In this document: positions 1 through 9,570 of the stretch, one piece after another
How the letters are laid out: each line of letters starts with the position of its first letter
Position numbering within the stretch: the stretch's first letter is position 1
NCBI GenBank assembly: GCA_001910725.1
Contig: MJGA01000099.1
Coordinates: forward strand, 1 to 33,568
Reading direction: 5' to 3'
Length of the DNA: 33,568 nt
From: Phanerodontia chrysosporium
Lineage: Eukaryota > Basidiomycota > Agaricomycetes > Polyporales > Phanerochaetaceae
Position numbers and translations under genes: made by a program
Notes under the pieces: model-generated
Told to the model about the DNA's origin: nothing
What the model saw: only the letters and a program-made list of their open reading frames with translations
Database searches by the model: none

Positions 1-1278
1 GTCAACCAGTGGTCAGCCGCACTGCACGCGCGAGCCCAAAGTGCCGACGGGGTCGATTGTTGGTGACTTTGCGCTCTGGACCAGGGTTTCGAGCGCATGC
101 AGTGTGGTACCACTGGTACGCATACGCTACCCTGGGCACCCATGACAGCTTTGGGCTCTCCTAAACTTAGTGGTTCCGCATTGTCACCAGCGCGGGGTGT
201 GCGCTCGAGGTCCGTGGATTGCTATAGTATTGCTAACGTTGAGCGGCCAGCTGCAACAGTTGGATGCTCGCTGGAATCACCTTCTACCGTCGCGGCAACA
301 CACGCACAAGGGACACCACAGACACGCTGGGAGAGTTTGTGCCATACCACGTGCTTTGCGCTCTGCAGTGTTGCCATAAGAAGGGACTGATCACAATTTG
401 GACTCACGGAGAGTTTACAACACATCTAAAGGTTGACACTTAGAGAACGGTAAACACCGCTCAAGTATTAGTGATGCTGGAGGCTCTCGGAGGAAGCAAG
501 GGCAATTTTGTTAGCCCAGGCCGGTGCGTTGCTAGTGCAATGGTATGATTATCCTAGTAGGTGATTCACATACGTTATGATAGCGAAGCATCTACATCCA
601 GTCGAGTTCCGACTCTTCAGAGTGGCACAAACAGCGAACCTTACAGCTGATGTGTTACGTAAGCATATCCCCATGAACAATTGAGACTCCGCGGTAGAGA
701 AAGTAATCCTAGTCACTTATCTGACTTTCAATAAGTTGATCCGGGTGCTTCCTGCCGGAAAATACACTAGCGAGCTTGCTACCTACAACGACGTTCACTT
801 TCGAGATTTTTATCCGAATCGCTGACACCCAGAGCCGCAGGCTGTACGCAGCCCAACAGCAGCCTTTCAGAGTGACCATCAAAGATGAACCGACCTAGAG
901 GTGACCGTTTTTCCACTCGCGGGTGGAGGATCGTGGTTTCACATATGTTCCACCAGGGCGGCAATACCAAGTCTAACAAAAGTATTGATAGCACCCTGCG
1001 GCGGAAATAACACCAAGCTCCCAGAATGTAGAACGCGAATTTTGCTTCGCAGATGTGACGACTCTGCGTTTGCCGCGTGTCCCCATCCGGCCGTCGGGCG
1101 TTGCAATCCCCGCGTGCTCTTTCTTTGCCGCCGCTGACAATGCGAAAGGGGTACTAACACGGACAAGAATACCTCCTAAGCTCATTTGGCCGGTTGGTCC
1201 CAATGATTTACCCAGGAAGATGAGACTATCCGCTCGTTCATGTTTCCCCCTCGTCCTCCTGTCACCCTTCCCCCTCAG
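1..1278. other. intergenic, no gene recognised
   Basis: Only short overlapping open frames occur on both strands. None has a recognisable domain, a consistent chain of splice sites, or protein-like composition. The region ends at the degenerate start of AKR copy 1. No TATA-like element is seen just upstream of 1279, unlike the other two AKR copies, so the promoter of copy 1 also appears to be lost. Confidence 0.6.
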
Positions 1279-2502
1279 ATGCCTGCTCAACTCCTCCACT
1301 CAAAAGTTGGCTACACGGTTTTGAATACCATCGGCTCTGGCGTCATAGGGCTCAGCGTTTTATGGAGCGCCTGGAGCTATGCCCGACGAAGATTGCTTCA
1401 AGATGCGCTAGTCGCGCCCTCCGCGCCGTCACGGCTAAGCCGTTGACTCCCCTCTCTACCAACTGCCCGATGTCGTTTAAAAGCGCGGGTGCACAATGTG
1501 GGGCACCGCCAACGTCTATGGCGGCAGCGGGGAGCTGCTCTGCAGATAGTTTGCGCGTGCCGTACGGCAAGCGCGGTGGGACCTTCCCGCGACCACGTTT
1601 GCTTCGATGCCCGCGTGGGACCGTTGAAGGTACACCTGCGTATGCGCGCGAATGCCTTGAAAGCTTTCTCCGCGACCTTGGCGCAGACTACATCGTGTTG
1701 TACTACCTCCAGCGTCCTGGCACCAACACGCCGATCCAGGTAACGGTCGGTACGATGGCCCAGTTTGTCAAGTGAGTGAAGATGTGAATGCATACCAGGA
1801 AGCGGCTCACTCAAGGGGTTTTCAGAGAAGTCAGAAGAGCGCGCTAGTGTCCTGAGAAGACCCTTCGTCGCACACGTCGGTGCACCCGATCGCTGCACTT
1901 AAAGTCGAATATTCTTACTTCATGCTCGACATCGAACACGATAAGACCGGTCTGCCTAAGGCGTTTCGGAAGCTTGGCGTCGCCGTCGTTGCGTAATCTC
2001 CGCTCGGGCGCAGACTTCTCACCCGTCAATACGTGCGTCATTTTTTTGGTTCTGCGCAGTCTGATAGCTCACTGGCTTTGCAGAAATCACCGGGCGACTT
2101 CGCCACGGACGAATTCTGCACGATGCTATCGCGTCACTCCACAGAGAACTTCCCGAACCTGCTCAGCGTCGTCGAAGATTTGAAGCGTATCGGGGAGAAG
2201 TACGGCGCGACTCCTGGCCAGGTCGCCCTAGCGTGGTTGCTGGCGCAAGGCAGTGACAACGTCATCCCAATTCCAGGCACAACGAAGGAAAAGGTGCGTT
2301 CGAATGCCGCGAGGCGTATTGCCAGACTCTGACCTCGGGAGTAGTATATCAAGGAGAACCTGGGGGCGCTGCAGCTCAAGCTGTCATCCGAAGACGTCGC
2401 AGAGGTGCGCCGGGTCGCTGAGGCGGCAAACGGCTTCAATGTGGGGCTACGGCACCAAACTTCCATGATGAGCATGATTTTTTGCCGATACGCCGGAGGC
2501 TG
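1279..2502 (+). pseudogene. aldo/keto reductase pseudogene (AKR copy 1)
   Basis: This is a decayed paralogue of the AKR genes at 3018 and 15798, with the same exon order. The start region (MPAQLLHSK...) aligns weakly with the other copies. Lesions seen directly: the first donor is AT instead of GT at 1403-1404; in-frame stops are TAA at 1478-1480 (in place of a Tyr codon), TAG at 1547-1549 (in place of Trp) and TAA at 1994-1996 (Tyr in VVAYSPLG); there is a frameshift between about 1590 and 1630. Three of four catalytic residues are changed: Asp to Gly in the WDTA motif, Lys to Thr in ATKF, His to Gln in YYLHR. Only the Tyr of NVYG remains. By contrast, the fourth exon (2083-2293), with the NADP-binding IPGTTKEK segment, and the following intron are nearly perfect and almost identical to AKR copy 3. 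The end is set by homology to the last codons of copy 3; no proper stop remains there. Confidence 0.88.
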
Positions 2503-3017
2503 GGCATGCGACGTGCATGTGCCACAATGCATTCTGACTTGGCTTTCGGGGCCGTATCACGGTCTCGATCACACTCATCGACTGTGCCATTCTACTATTC
2601 GACTTTTGCAAGACTCTACTCCCTTTGCATTATAATTGTGAGCTTTCGACGAATATCTGTAAGCTCCCTGAACCAGGAAGGCTCCTAGCAGGCTGATGAA
2701 CATATGAGCCTGTAAGCGCCCGATATGTTTTCGGCCTGTTTCCACGGTCAATTTTCCCCAGGGAACGTGGGATCGCAGAACGTCGGTGCCGCAAGCCTTC
2801 TCATTGCCGCTGCCGAGGGGCGACGTCAGCCTCTTTGTCCGGCGGGTGGCTCTGTAGGCCTATGGGAAAACCGAGGACCCTTGGCGGGGCTAGCTAATGA
2901 TCCTGGGTCCATGGCTTACATAGCACGGTAGCCCCAGGCTATATAAGACGGAGGTGAGCGGGCTCATGAGTTATTGCAATCCTCATTGAAGCTTCTCACA
3001 GATCAGCTAAGCGCGAC
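2503..3017. other. intergenic, contains the promoter of the intact AKR
   Basis: This 515-nt spacer lies between the decayed and the intact AKR, both on the plus strand. Nothing coding is convincing. The 3' end carries a TATA element (annotated separately). Confidence 0.6.
2940..2947 (+). promoter_or_regulatory. TATA box of the intact AKR
   Basis: TATATAAG lies 71 nt before the ATG at 3018, a plausible distance for a fungal core promoter with a short 5' UTR. It is the best TATA match near this gene. AKR copy 3 keeps a comparable element at a similar distance. Confidence 0.6.
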
Positions 3018-4271
3018 ATGGCTCCGAACCTTCCTACCCGCAGAATCGGCGACGCAGACGTCACCGCCATCGGCTTTGGTGCCATGGGACTGTCTGCGTT
3101 CTACGGCAAACCTCTGCCTGACGAAGAGCGTCTGAAGGTAAGTCGACGTCTATACCTTGCATTGGAAGTACCTTGCGGATTTTGACCAGTGTGCTTTTCT
3201 AGTTGCTCGACGCTGTCTACGAGAACGGCTGCAGGTTCTGGGATACCGCAGACGTGTACGGTGACAACGAGGAGCTCATCGGCAAGTGGTTGGCTCGCAC
3301 CGGCAAGCGTAGCGAGATTTTCCTCGCAACCAAGTTCGGCTATGCGCCGCACAGGAAGACGGGTGTCGACGGCTCGCCCGAGCACATGCGAGAGTCGTTC
3401 GAGACATCGCTTCGCCGCCTCGGGACGGACTACGTGGACCTCTACTACCTGCATCGCCCGGATCCTGAGGTGCCTATTGAGGTCACAGTCAGTGCGATGG
3501 CCGAGCTCGTAAAGTAAGTGCCTTATTTGATCGCATATTGCAAGTGATGGTGCTCAAGTCGACGCGCAGAGAGGGCAAAGTCCGTTATCTCGGTCTGTCC
3601 GAGTGCTCTGCAGCGACGCTTCGCCGCGCGCACGCGGTGCATCCCATTGCGGCCTATCAAGTCGAATACTCTCCCTTCACGCTCGACATCGAAGAGGACA
3701 AGGTCGGCCTCTTCAAGACATGCCAGGAACTCGGCATCGCTATCGTTGCGTATTCACCGCTCGGCCGTGGCCTGCTCACTGGCCAATACGTAAGTCTCTC
3801 TTTCCTTTGATGTCTATAATGTTTGTAATACTGAACGCCATGCTCCAGAAATCTCCCGACGACTTCGCGGAGGATGACTTCCGGCGACTTGTTCCTCGAT
3901 ACTCGAAGGAGAACTTCCCGAATATCCTGAAGATCGCCGACGGCCTGCGCCGGATCGGCGAGAAATATGGTGCAACAGCTGGGCAGGTTGCTCTTGCGTG
4001 GCTGCTCGCGCAGGCTGACAACGTTATCCCTATTCCGGGTACGACGAAGGAGAAGGTGCGTGCAATTCGACCCTTGTGGCGCGAGTGACGCTGATGCTGA
4101 TACATCGTATAGTACTTGAAGGAGAACCTTGGTGCACTGAATATCAAGCTCACGCCGGAAGACGTCGACGAGGTCCGGAAGGTGGCCCAAGCGGCTGACG
4201 CAGCACGGGGGTCGCGTTATCCAGACGCCGCTATGGCTGTCATCCTCGGCGACACGCCAGAACTCCAATAA
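3018..4271 (+). CDS. aldo/keto reductase, intact (AKR copy 2)
   Basis: Predicted cytosolic NADP(H)-dependent aldo/keto reductase of the YakC-like AKR group, reducing aldehydes or ketones; the substrate cannot be told from sequence. Exons: 3018-3137, 3203-3513, 3570-3789, 3849-4055, 4113-4271. All four introns are GT-AG and phase-consistent, giving 338 aa, the usual family length. The catalytic tetrad is present: Asp54 and Tyr59 (WDTADVYG), Lys84 (LATKFG) and His124 (YYLHR). The barrel continues through [10 protein letters not shown] and AYSPLGRG to the C-terminal cofactor segment [12 protein letters not shown]...LKENLGAL. The start is chosen because it gives the conserved [19 protein letters not shown]-terminus and follows a TATA box by 71 nt. 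It is flanked by two broken paralogues (1279-2502 and 15798-17015) and converges on the Con-6 gene. It is the only copy in the window able to encode an active enzyme. Confidence 0.95.
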
Positions 4272-4520
4272 TGATCAGACATAACGGACCGTAGATCATG
4301 TATTTGTACGATAACAATGTTCGGTAGAGCAGGACGCGTATAACACACTTTCTGAATAGAAAGCTATCACATCAAACCACATGTAACAACTATGGCACAG
4401 ACCATGATTCGTTCAATTAGGTCCGGGTATGCTCTTCAACGGAGCACTACTACAAATACACTGATCCTACACGGTATAGAGTACAACCCATAGGTCCAAG
4501 TCGATCCTTGGTATCACAGA

Positions 4521-5122
4521 TCAGAGTGCGTTGTGCGCCTTGAGATACTCGCGAGCATGAGCCTTAGCTTCGTCAGAGACACGAGGATCTGTCAAAACAT
4601 GTTAAAGAAATCACTTCGGGTGCGCGAAGTAAAGTGGTGCTTACTGTTGAGTGCTGCCTTGTAACCAGCAAGCACACGAGTCTGATGCTCGTCTTCCGAG
4701 ACGCCTTCTGCGCGCTCGACGGTATATCCGTGAGCTTCGAGGATCTCCCTTGCGTGTTTCTTCGCCTCTGGGGAAGTATGTTCGTTCTGGAGCATACGTC
4801 AGTAATGGATCGCACGGGGAGCGCTCTTGAGAAGACATACCGTGAGGGTCGCCTTGTAGCCACCAAGGACGCGGTTCGAGTCCTGGCCAGAGCTATACGA
4901 GCCCGAGCCGCCGGTGCGACGCGACTCGCTGGCAGAACCCATCTGCTCGAGGCGCTCAGCAGCATGCTCCTTTGCCTCCTCGCTGACGTTAGGGTTGTGC
5001 ATGGCGGCCTTGAGACCGGCCGCGACGCGCTCGGGTTCTTGTTGTCTAAAAGTCATCCTCCCGTCAGGCGGCGAACACAAGCAACATAGATAAGAGACCG
5101 ACTCACCAGTAGTGGACACCAT
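4521..5122 (-). CDS. Con-6 family (conidiation-specific protein 6-like) with frame break in its 5' part
   Basis: Small hydrophilic protein of the Con-6 family, known from Neurospora as conidiation/stress induced, function unclear. Three repeats of about 30 residues are visible, each with Arg-Val-x-x-Gly-(Tyr/Leu)-Lys-Ala followed by S(E/P/D)EAK-x-HA: RVAAGLKAAMHNPNVSEEAK, RVLGGYKATL...SPEAKKHA and RVLAGYKAALNNPRVSDEAK. Exons on the minus strand: 5122-5107, 5045-4841, 4786-4645, 4588-4521; exons 2-4 join in phase. Exon 1 (MVSTT plus one base) to exon 2 does not: the spliced frame would read DNKNP, as expected for the family, but needs one more C where only CCC stands (GGG at 5033-5035 on the plus strand). 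Alternatives are a start at the ATG near 5055 inside the presumed intron, or a real or artefactual one-base deletion. A TATA-like element lies about 95 nt upstream. Confidence 0.82.
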
Positions 5123-5214
5123 GATTGACTACCTTGTCTCGAAAAAGCGTGGGTGGTTAGTTAGGATTGCGATGCAGAATAGGAGTCGATGTCATCTGCT
5201 GGCCCGAAGGCATC

Positions 5215-5222
5215 CCTTATAT
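5215..5222 (-). promoter_or_regulatory. TATA-like element upstream of the Con-6 gene
   Basis: ATATAAGG on the minus strand, about 95 nt before the ATG at 5122. It is the only good TATA match in the divergent region shared with the monooxygenase gene. Confidence 0.45.
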
Positions 5223-5379
5223 GCCCTCAGTCATGACGTCGATGCCTGCAGGTTGGTGGGGAAATATTGACGTAGTTCCCACCAAAAATCACTGTTACCT
5301 TTACGTTCTTCTACACCACTTGTCTCCACTGCGGAGGCCAAGTGGCGGAGCGTTGCCAAACTAGGTGGACACCGGTTTT

Positions 5380-5403
5380 GATGCGCCTGATGCGCCTGAT
5401 GCG
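5380..5403. repeat. short tandem repeat, 9-bp unit, nearly three copies
   Basis: The unit TGATGCGCC occurs twice in full and once as TGATGC, then runs into GCAC. It is a minor microsatellite-like tract in the non-coding divergent region. Confidence 0.6.
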
Positions 5404-6297
5404 CACTCAGACGCCGGACGAAACCTCCCGCCTCATGTCTTCGAAATCGAACTCGTTTCCTTCTCATCATACCCTGCAATCACCGCCTCATAATTAATTT
5501 CACACCATGCATCGACGGTGGGAAAGGAAATGCATCTTCAGGGTCGTCACGAACGGAAGGTGCGCATGTCCCTTAGTCGTTCTCGCTTGTTCGAGGACTT
5601 GACTTCCATCTTTAAGGCTACTCGTCGGTCATCTTACCTGCGAATGTGCAGTATGATCTCGTTTCCGACTCGCTGTGTGAAGCGGTACCTTGGCGACTAG
5701 GCACATACCCCAGCCGGCGGCGTGCGTTACGGAAGCAAACTGATCGAGTATCTTATTGTACCTGGCACGATCGCCCTCCACAGGTTAACCCTCTGCTTTC
5801 ATTTTATCGAGCCATCGCACCCGTGCAGCTGGCCCAGACGCACCCACCAGCCGAGCTCCTAATCGGAGATGTCGCGCAGACCCCGGCGTACACTCGTCAG
5901 CCTCCCAGGGGCTGCCCAAGGTCCGCCTCGAGCGGCGGAGGCGCCATCGGAGTGGTGAGAAAAAACTCTCGATAAACCCTCGATAGGGTTCCGAGCGCGG
6001 CCAGGGCTGATCAGGGTGCCAGTCGCTCGTCGCCCCGGGCGGCTTAACCACGGATTGCCAAAATCTGCAGGGGGCTTGTGCTGGAGCCCGTGCCTCTCGT
6101 CCCGGCATATTCCCCTCTTCCATCACCACCGTGCCAGCCACCGAAACGTCCCAGACCCTACGTTTGCAACGACCACGACCATCTCTCTGCCCCTGGTGTG
6201 CGTATCCGGGTACGTCGCGCTTGCACGCACGCTTGGCCTGCGCTGCGGACCTCCTCCGAGTCCGACACTGACGCCCGTTCCAGACAAAAGAAAAGCA

Positions 6298-8231
6298 ATG
6301 CAGGAGCGACCTATACAAGCCAGCCTGCGCATCCACTTTGCCGTCATCGGTGCCACTGCAGCTGGTCTGGCATGCGCGATAGCCCTCAGGAGAGCTGGGC
6401 ATGAGGTCACTGTCTTTGGGGTCCAAGACCAAATAGCTAGTGTGAGTCTCAAGCCTCTTTACTTGGTCCCACGATGCTCACGTACCCCGCAATCGTAGGA
6501 CTGGGGCTACGGTGGATGCATCATCCCGCCCAGCATGTCTAAACTGCTGCTCAGATGGATGCCAGAAGAGCGCGTCCGCAAGCTTTCTGCGTATTCTCGC
6601 GCTGTGGTCATGGCAAGATGTACGTCTGAGGAAGCCCTCCTTCTTCCCGCATTATCACCTCACAGACGTTCTGGCGACAGTCGAGTACAAGGAGCAGCTT
6701 GGTTTGCACGCCTGGCTCGAGGAGGTGTTCCGAGACGCTGGAGGCGATATTCTGTACATGCACGTAAGCAGCCGTTCCGTCCATCCCTGTCAGCCGCTCC
6801 TCACGCCGCACCGTGCATCGCAGTATGCAGATGTGCGCCGCCTCCTGCTCGACTCCGCCACATCATACGGTGCCCAAATACGAGAAGACGTCCAAATATC
6901 CTCAGTAGACTTTGCTGCGGACGGCCGTCCAGTGGTGCGGCTAGCGTCTGGGGAAGTCTTCGAAGCTGACGTCGTCGTGGGCACCGATGGGCCCGAGAGC
7001 GTCGTGCGAAAGCATGTGGCAGAGCAGCCAATCGAGGAGCGCAACATAGGCCTGTCCATAGTCAAGTACGTCGTGCCTTCTGATCGACCTGGGAACAGTG
7101 CGGGCTCATGTTGCGTTCCCACAGCATGCCTGTCCCTGGCGCCCCCATGGAGGCCGACCCAGAACTCGCGCCATTACTCACGCAAACGGTACGTGCCTAT
7201 CACCTTTCCACTTTTGCACAGAGTCTAAACATGCGAGAAAGAAGGCGTCCATCTCCTGGCTCGGTAACGGGTGCGGCGCTGTCGGCCACGTCGCGGTGAG
7301 CAACGTTCGCTACCCTCGCACACGCCACCAGCTGGTTGATGCAATCGCAGGGCGTCCGTCCGGAGTACACCCTGCACTTCTACCTTCCCGAAGAGAAGAC
7401 GAAGGCGTACTGGGGCAAAGACATGACTCCAGCCCAGATCCTCGCTGCCTCGGGCGAATGCGAGCCGCGGTACGTGATGCGCTGCCAGGAGGCTCACAGG
7501 GCACGTCAGCTGACGGAGGACGAAGGCTGAAGAAGCTCGTGGAGCTCTCACCAGGCGGCCGCTGTGTGCCCCTTACTGAGCCGCCAGAGCTCGAGACGTG
7601 GGTGCACCCCGACGGGCGGCTGATCCTCATCGGGGACGCGGCGCACCCCTTCCCGGTACGCCACCCGCTCCCACGTTCATGTACGCACGGATCCGCTGAC
7701 CAGCGCGCACGCGGCACCCCACAGCGCGGGGCGACGAACGGCCTGGCCGCGTCCGTGTGCGACGCCGCCGCGCTCGGCGAGCTCTTCCGGCACCTGCACC
7801 ACGCCGACCAGGTCGCGCCGTTCCTGTACGCCATCGAGGCGATCCGCCGCGAGCCCGTGCGCATGCTGCTCGACACGGACCTCGCGAGCTACTCTGCCGT
7901 CGCGATGCCGCCCGGCGAGGCGCACGACATGCGCGACCGCATGCTCCAGGAGAAGTTCGCCGCCGGCATGGAGGCGCTCGTCCATGCCGACCCGGACGAC
8001 GCCGTCGTTGCGCTCTGGGAGGTGCGTAGGCCACCGGAACGATCACGGGCGACATGCTGACAGCCCCTGCAGAAAGAGAAGGCCATGTTCGCGTACGACG
8101 CCGAGGACCACGCTGCCGAGTGGTGGAACGACTGGGGCCTTCTCAAGGAGCGTGCGACGAACCAGGTGTACGTAATCCAGGAAAAGGTGCCCATCTGCGA
8201 GGTCATCGCGCAGAGCATCGAGGTGCTCTGA
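6298..8231 (+). CDS. FAD-dependent monooxygenase (salicylate hydroxylase-like)
   Basis: Group A flavoprotein hydroxylase expected to insert one oxygen atom into an aromatic or related substrate using NAD(P)H; the exact substrate is unknown. Exons: 6298-6441, 6499-6619, 6666-6763, 6824-7065, 7125-7188, 7245-7295, 7351-7469, 7526-7655, 7725-8021, 8073-8231. All nine introns are GT-AG and every phase matches, giving 474 aa. An N-terminal Rossmann motif VIGATAAGLACAIALRRAG (residues 16-34) binds FAD. The DG motif VVGTDGPES lies near 172-180. The second FAD-binding GD motif LILIGDAAHPFP is at 312-323. Just after it, where relatives usually have a GQGA-type sequence and an E-D-A helix, this protein reads RGATNGLAASVCDAAALG, a departure worth noting. 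The C-terminus is rich in charged and Trp residues (EWWNDWGLL). No signal peptide is seen. The start ATG gives the flavin motif at the usual distance from the N-terminus. Confidence 0.9.
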
Positions 8232-9415
8232 GCACAGGAGACACCGCCATACCCGCCGCGCCGCCCGTCGCCCGTCTGCGGCCGAAATCGACCTACAGGA
8301 CTCTTATCGCTTGTACGCTCATCCCGTTATCATGTTGTCTTTTCTGGATTCCGCATTCAGACTTGTTGTATACCACCGCATCTCAGTAGCACTCGCCCTC
8401 TCTTGTATGTCGGCTCGGCTTGATGTCTCGGCCGCGGGTAGCACCCTGCATAACGCCCAGCTTATGATCATTATGATGTGTTCGTGTCCACCGTAGACAT
8501 GTCCTCCCACCCTGCTGTCTTGTGTTCCTGCTCTTGTGTACCAGCCGTAACCTCTGTTGACAAAAATTGTATACCAGTACGGCCACCTGTATCGCATTGC
8601 ACCTCAGGTTGCCCAGACCAGTTCTTGACTCGACTGGGCGGTGGCATCGTCCCTTGCAACCCGATATCGATGACACCGCATATATATTGAAGGATCAGCG
8701 GTGATGGTCAGGACCCTCTGACTGCATACACCCCTTGCTACAGCAGACCGCTACCCGGTGGCCAGGGTAGAACACCCCTCCGCGAACGAAGCATGGAAGT
8801 GATTGTGTTGTCCACCTAAAGGCTATTCTGTGGTGTCTATTGCGGAGGAAAATAAGAACAGCGCAATGCAGAAGTCAAGAAAATTTGTTTTTGCGAGTGA
8901 CACAGCTTTAGCCCGCTCTGCTCAACGACACGGGCTGTCAGCACACACGGGAAGCCGGTCGGAAGCTGTGCACAGAAGCGAGGCTAGAATGTCTATACAC
9001 TTGCCCCCGGTCTCGTAAACCAAGGCAGCGAGCGACTCACCGTGCCCAGGGATGCCCACCAATCGAGGCGAGCAACGCAGGGCGATCAACGCGCAATTTA
9101 CGCCGTCTGGGTCCCCCCGTACGCGGGGCACGGCCTCACATCAGAAGGGAATATGGCGCCACCGGCAGGGCGGAGGTAAGCAGCCTTCGCAAGCAATTAG
9201 CCGGATTCGGGGCGGCTTGGCGGAGAGCCCTGTGGGAGAGTGCGAAAATCTGTGTGTGCTGAGCCAAAGTAAGGTTGGGCTCCCTCGGCGCGGCAACCCG
9301 CGGGGTGGTTTAGACTATAAGAGGTGAACTGCGCCTGCTCAGGGTTAGCCTTTGCAGCAAAGAAGGTCGCTGCGCTGTCTGCCGCCGAGACGGTCAGCGC
9401 GTGGGTTGGAGGCGT

Positions 9416-9427
9416 GCTTCGCGAAGC
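9416..9427. repeat. 12-bp perfect palindrome
   Basis: GCTTCGCGAAGC is self-complementary. A similar piece (GGCGAAGCTTTGCG) follows 12 nt later. No linked gene is known, so its meaning is open. Confidence 0.6.
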
Positions 9428-9547
9428 CGGCTCCGTAGGCGAAGCTTTGCGAAATTTGTTTGGAGCGCAAACGCAAGGCGCCGCGGACGGATCCCGCCGA
9501 TGGAGGCAGCAGAAGCTGGGACCCAGACTTCAGAGGTTTAAACCCAC

Positions 9548-9570
9548 GTTTTGCACGCAGGGTGCAAAAC
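9548..9570. repeat. inverted repeat, 9-bp stem with 5-nt loop
   Basis: GTTTTGCAC and GTGCAAAAC are perfect reverse complements separated by five bases. The hairpin lies in the gene-poor stretch with no gene to terminate or regulate nearby. Confidence 0.6.

Larger units (their letters stand above)
5123..6297. other. divergent intergenic region between Con-6 and the monooxygenase
   Basis: About 1.2 kb separating two divergently transcribed genes. Overlapping open frames on both strands (for example 5785-6432 minus) have no domain and low-complexity Pro/Arg/Ser composition, so I do not call them. It contains a short tandem repeat at 5380-5403. Confidence 0.5.

Noticed and set aside
7098..8060. 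320-codon plus-strand open frame
   Set aside because: It runs through several introns of the monooxygenase and only partly shares its frame; the spliced model explains the locus with all motifs in phase.
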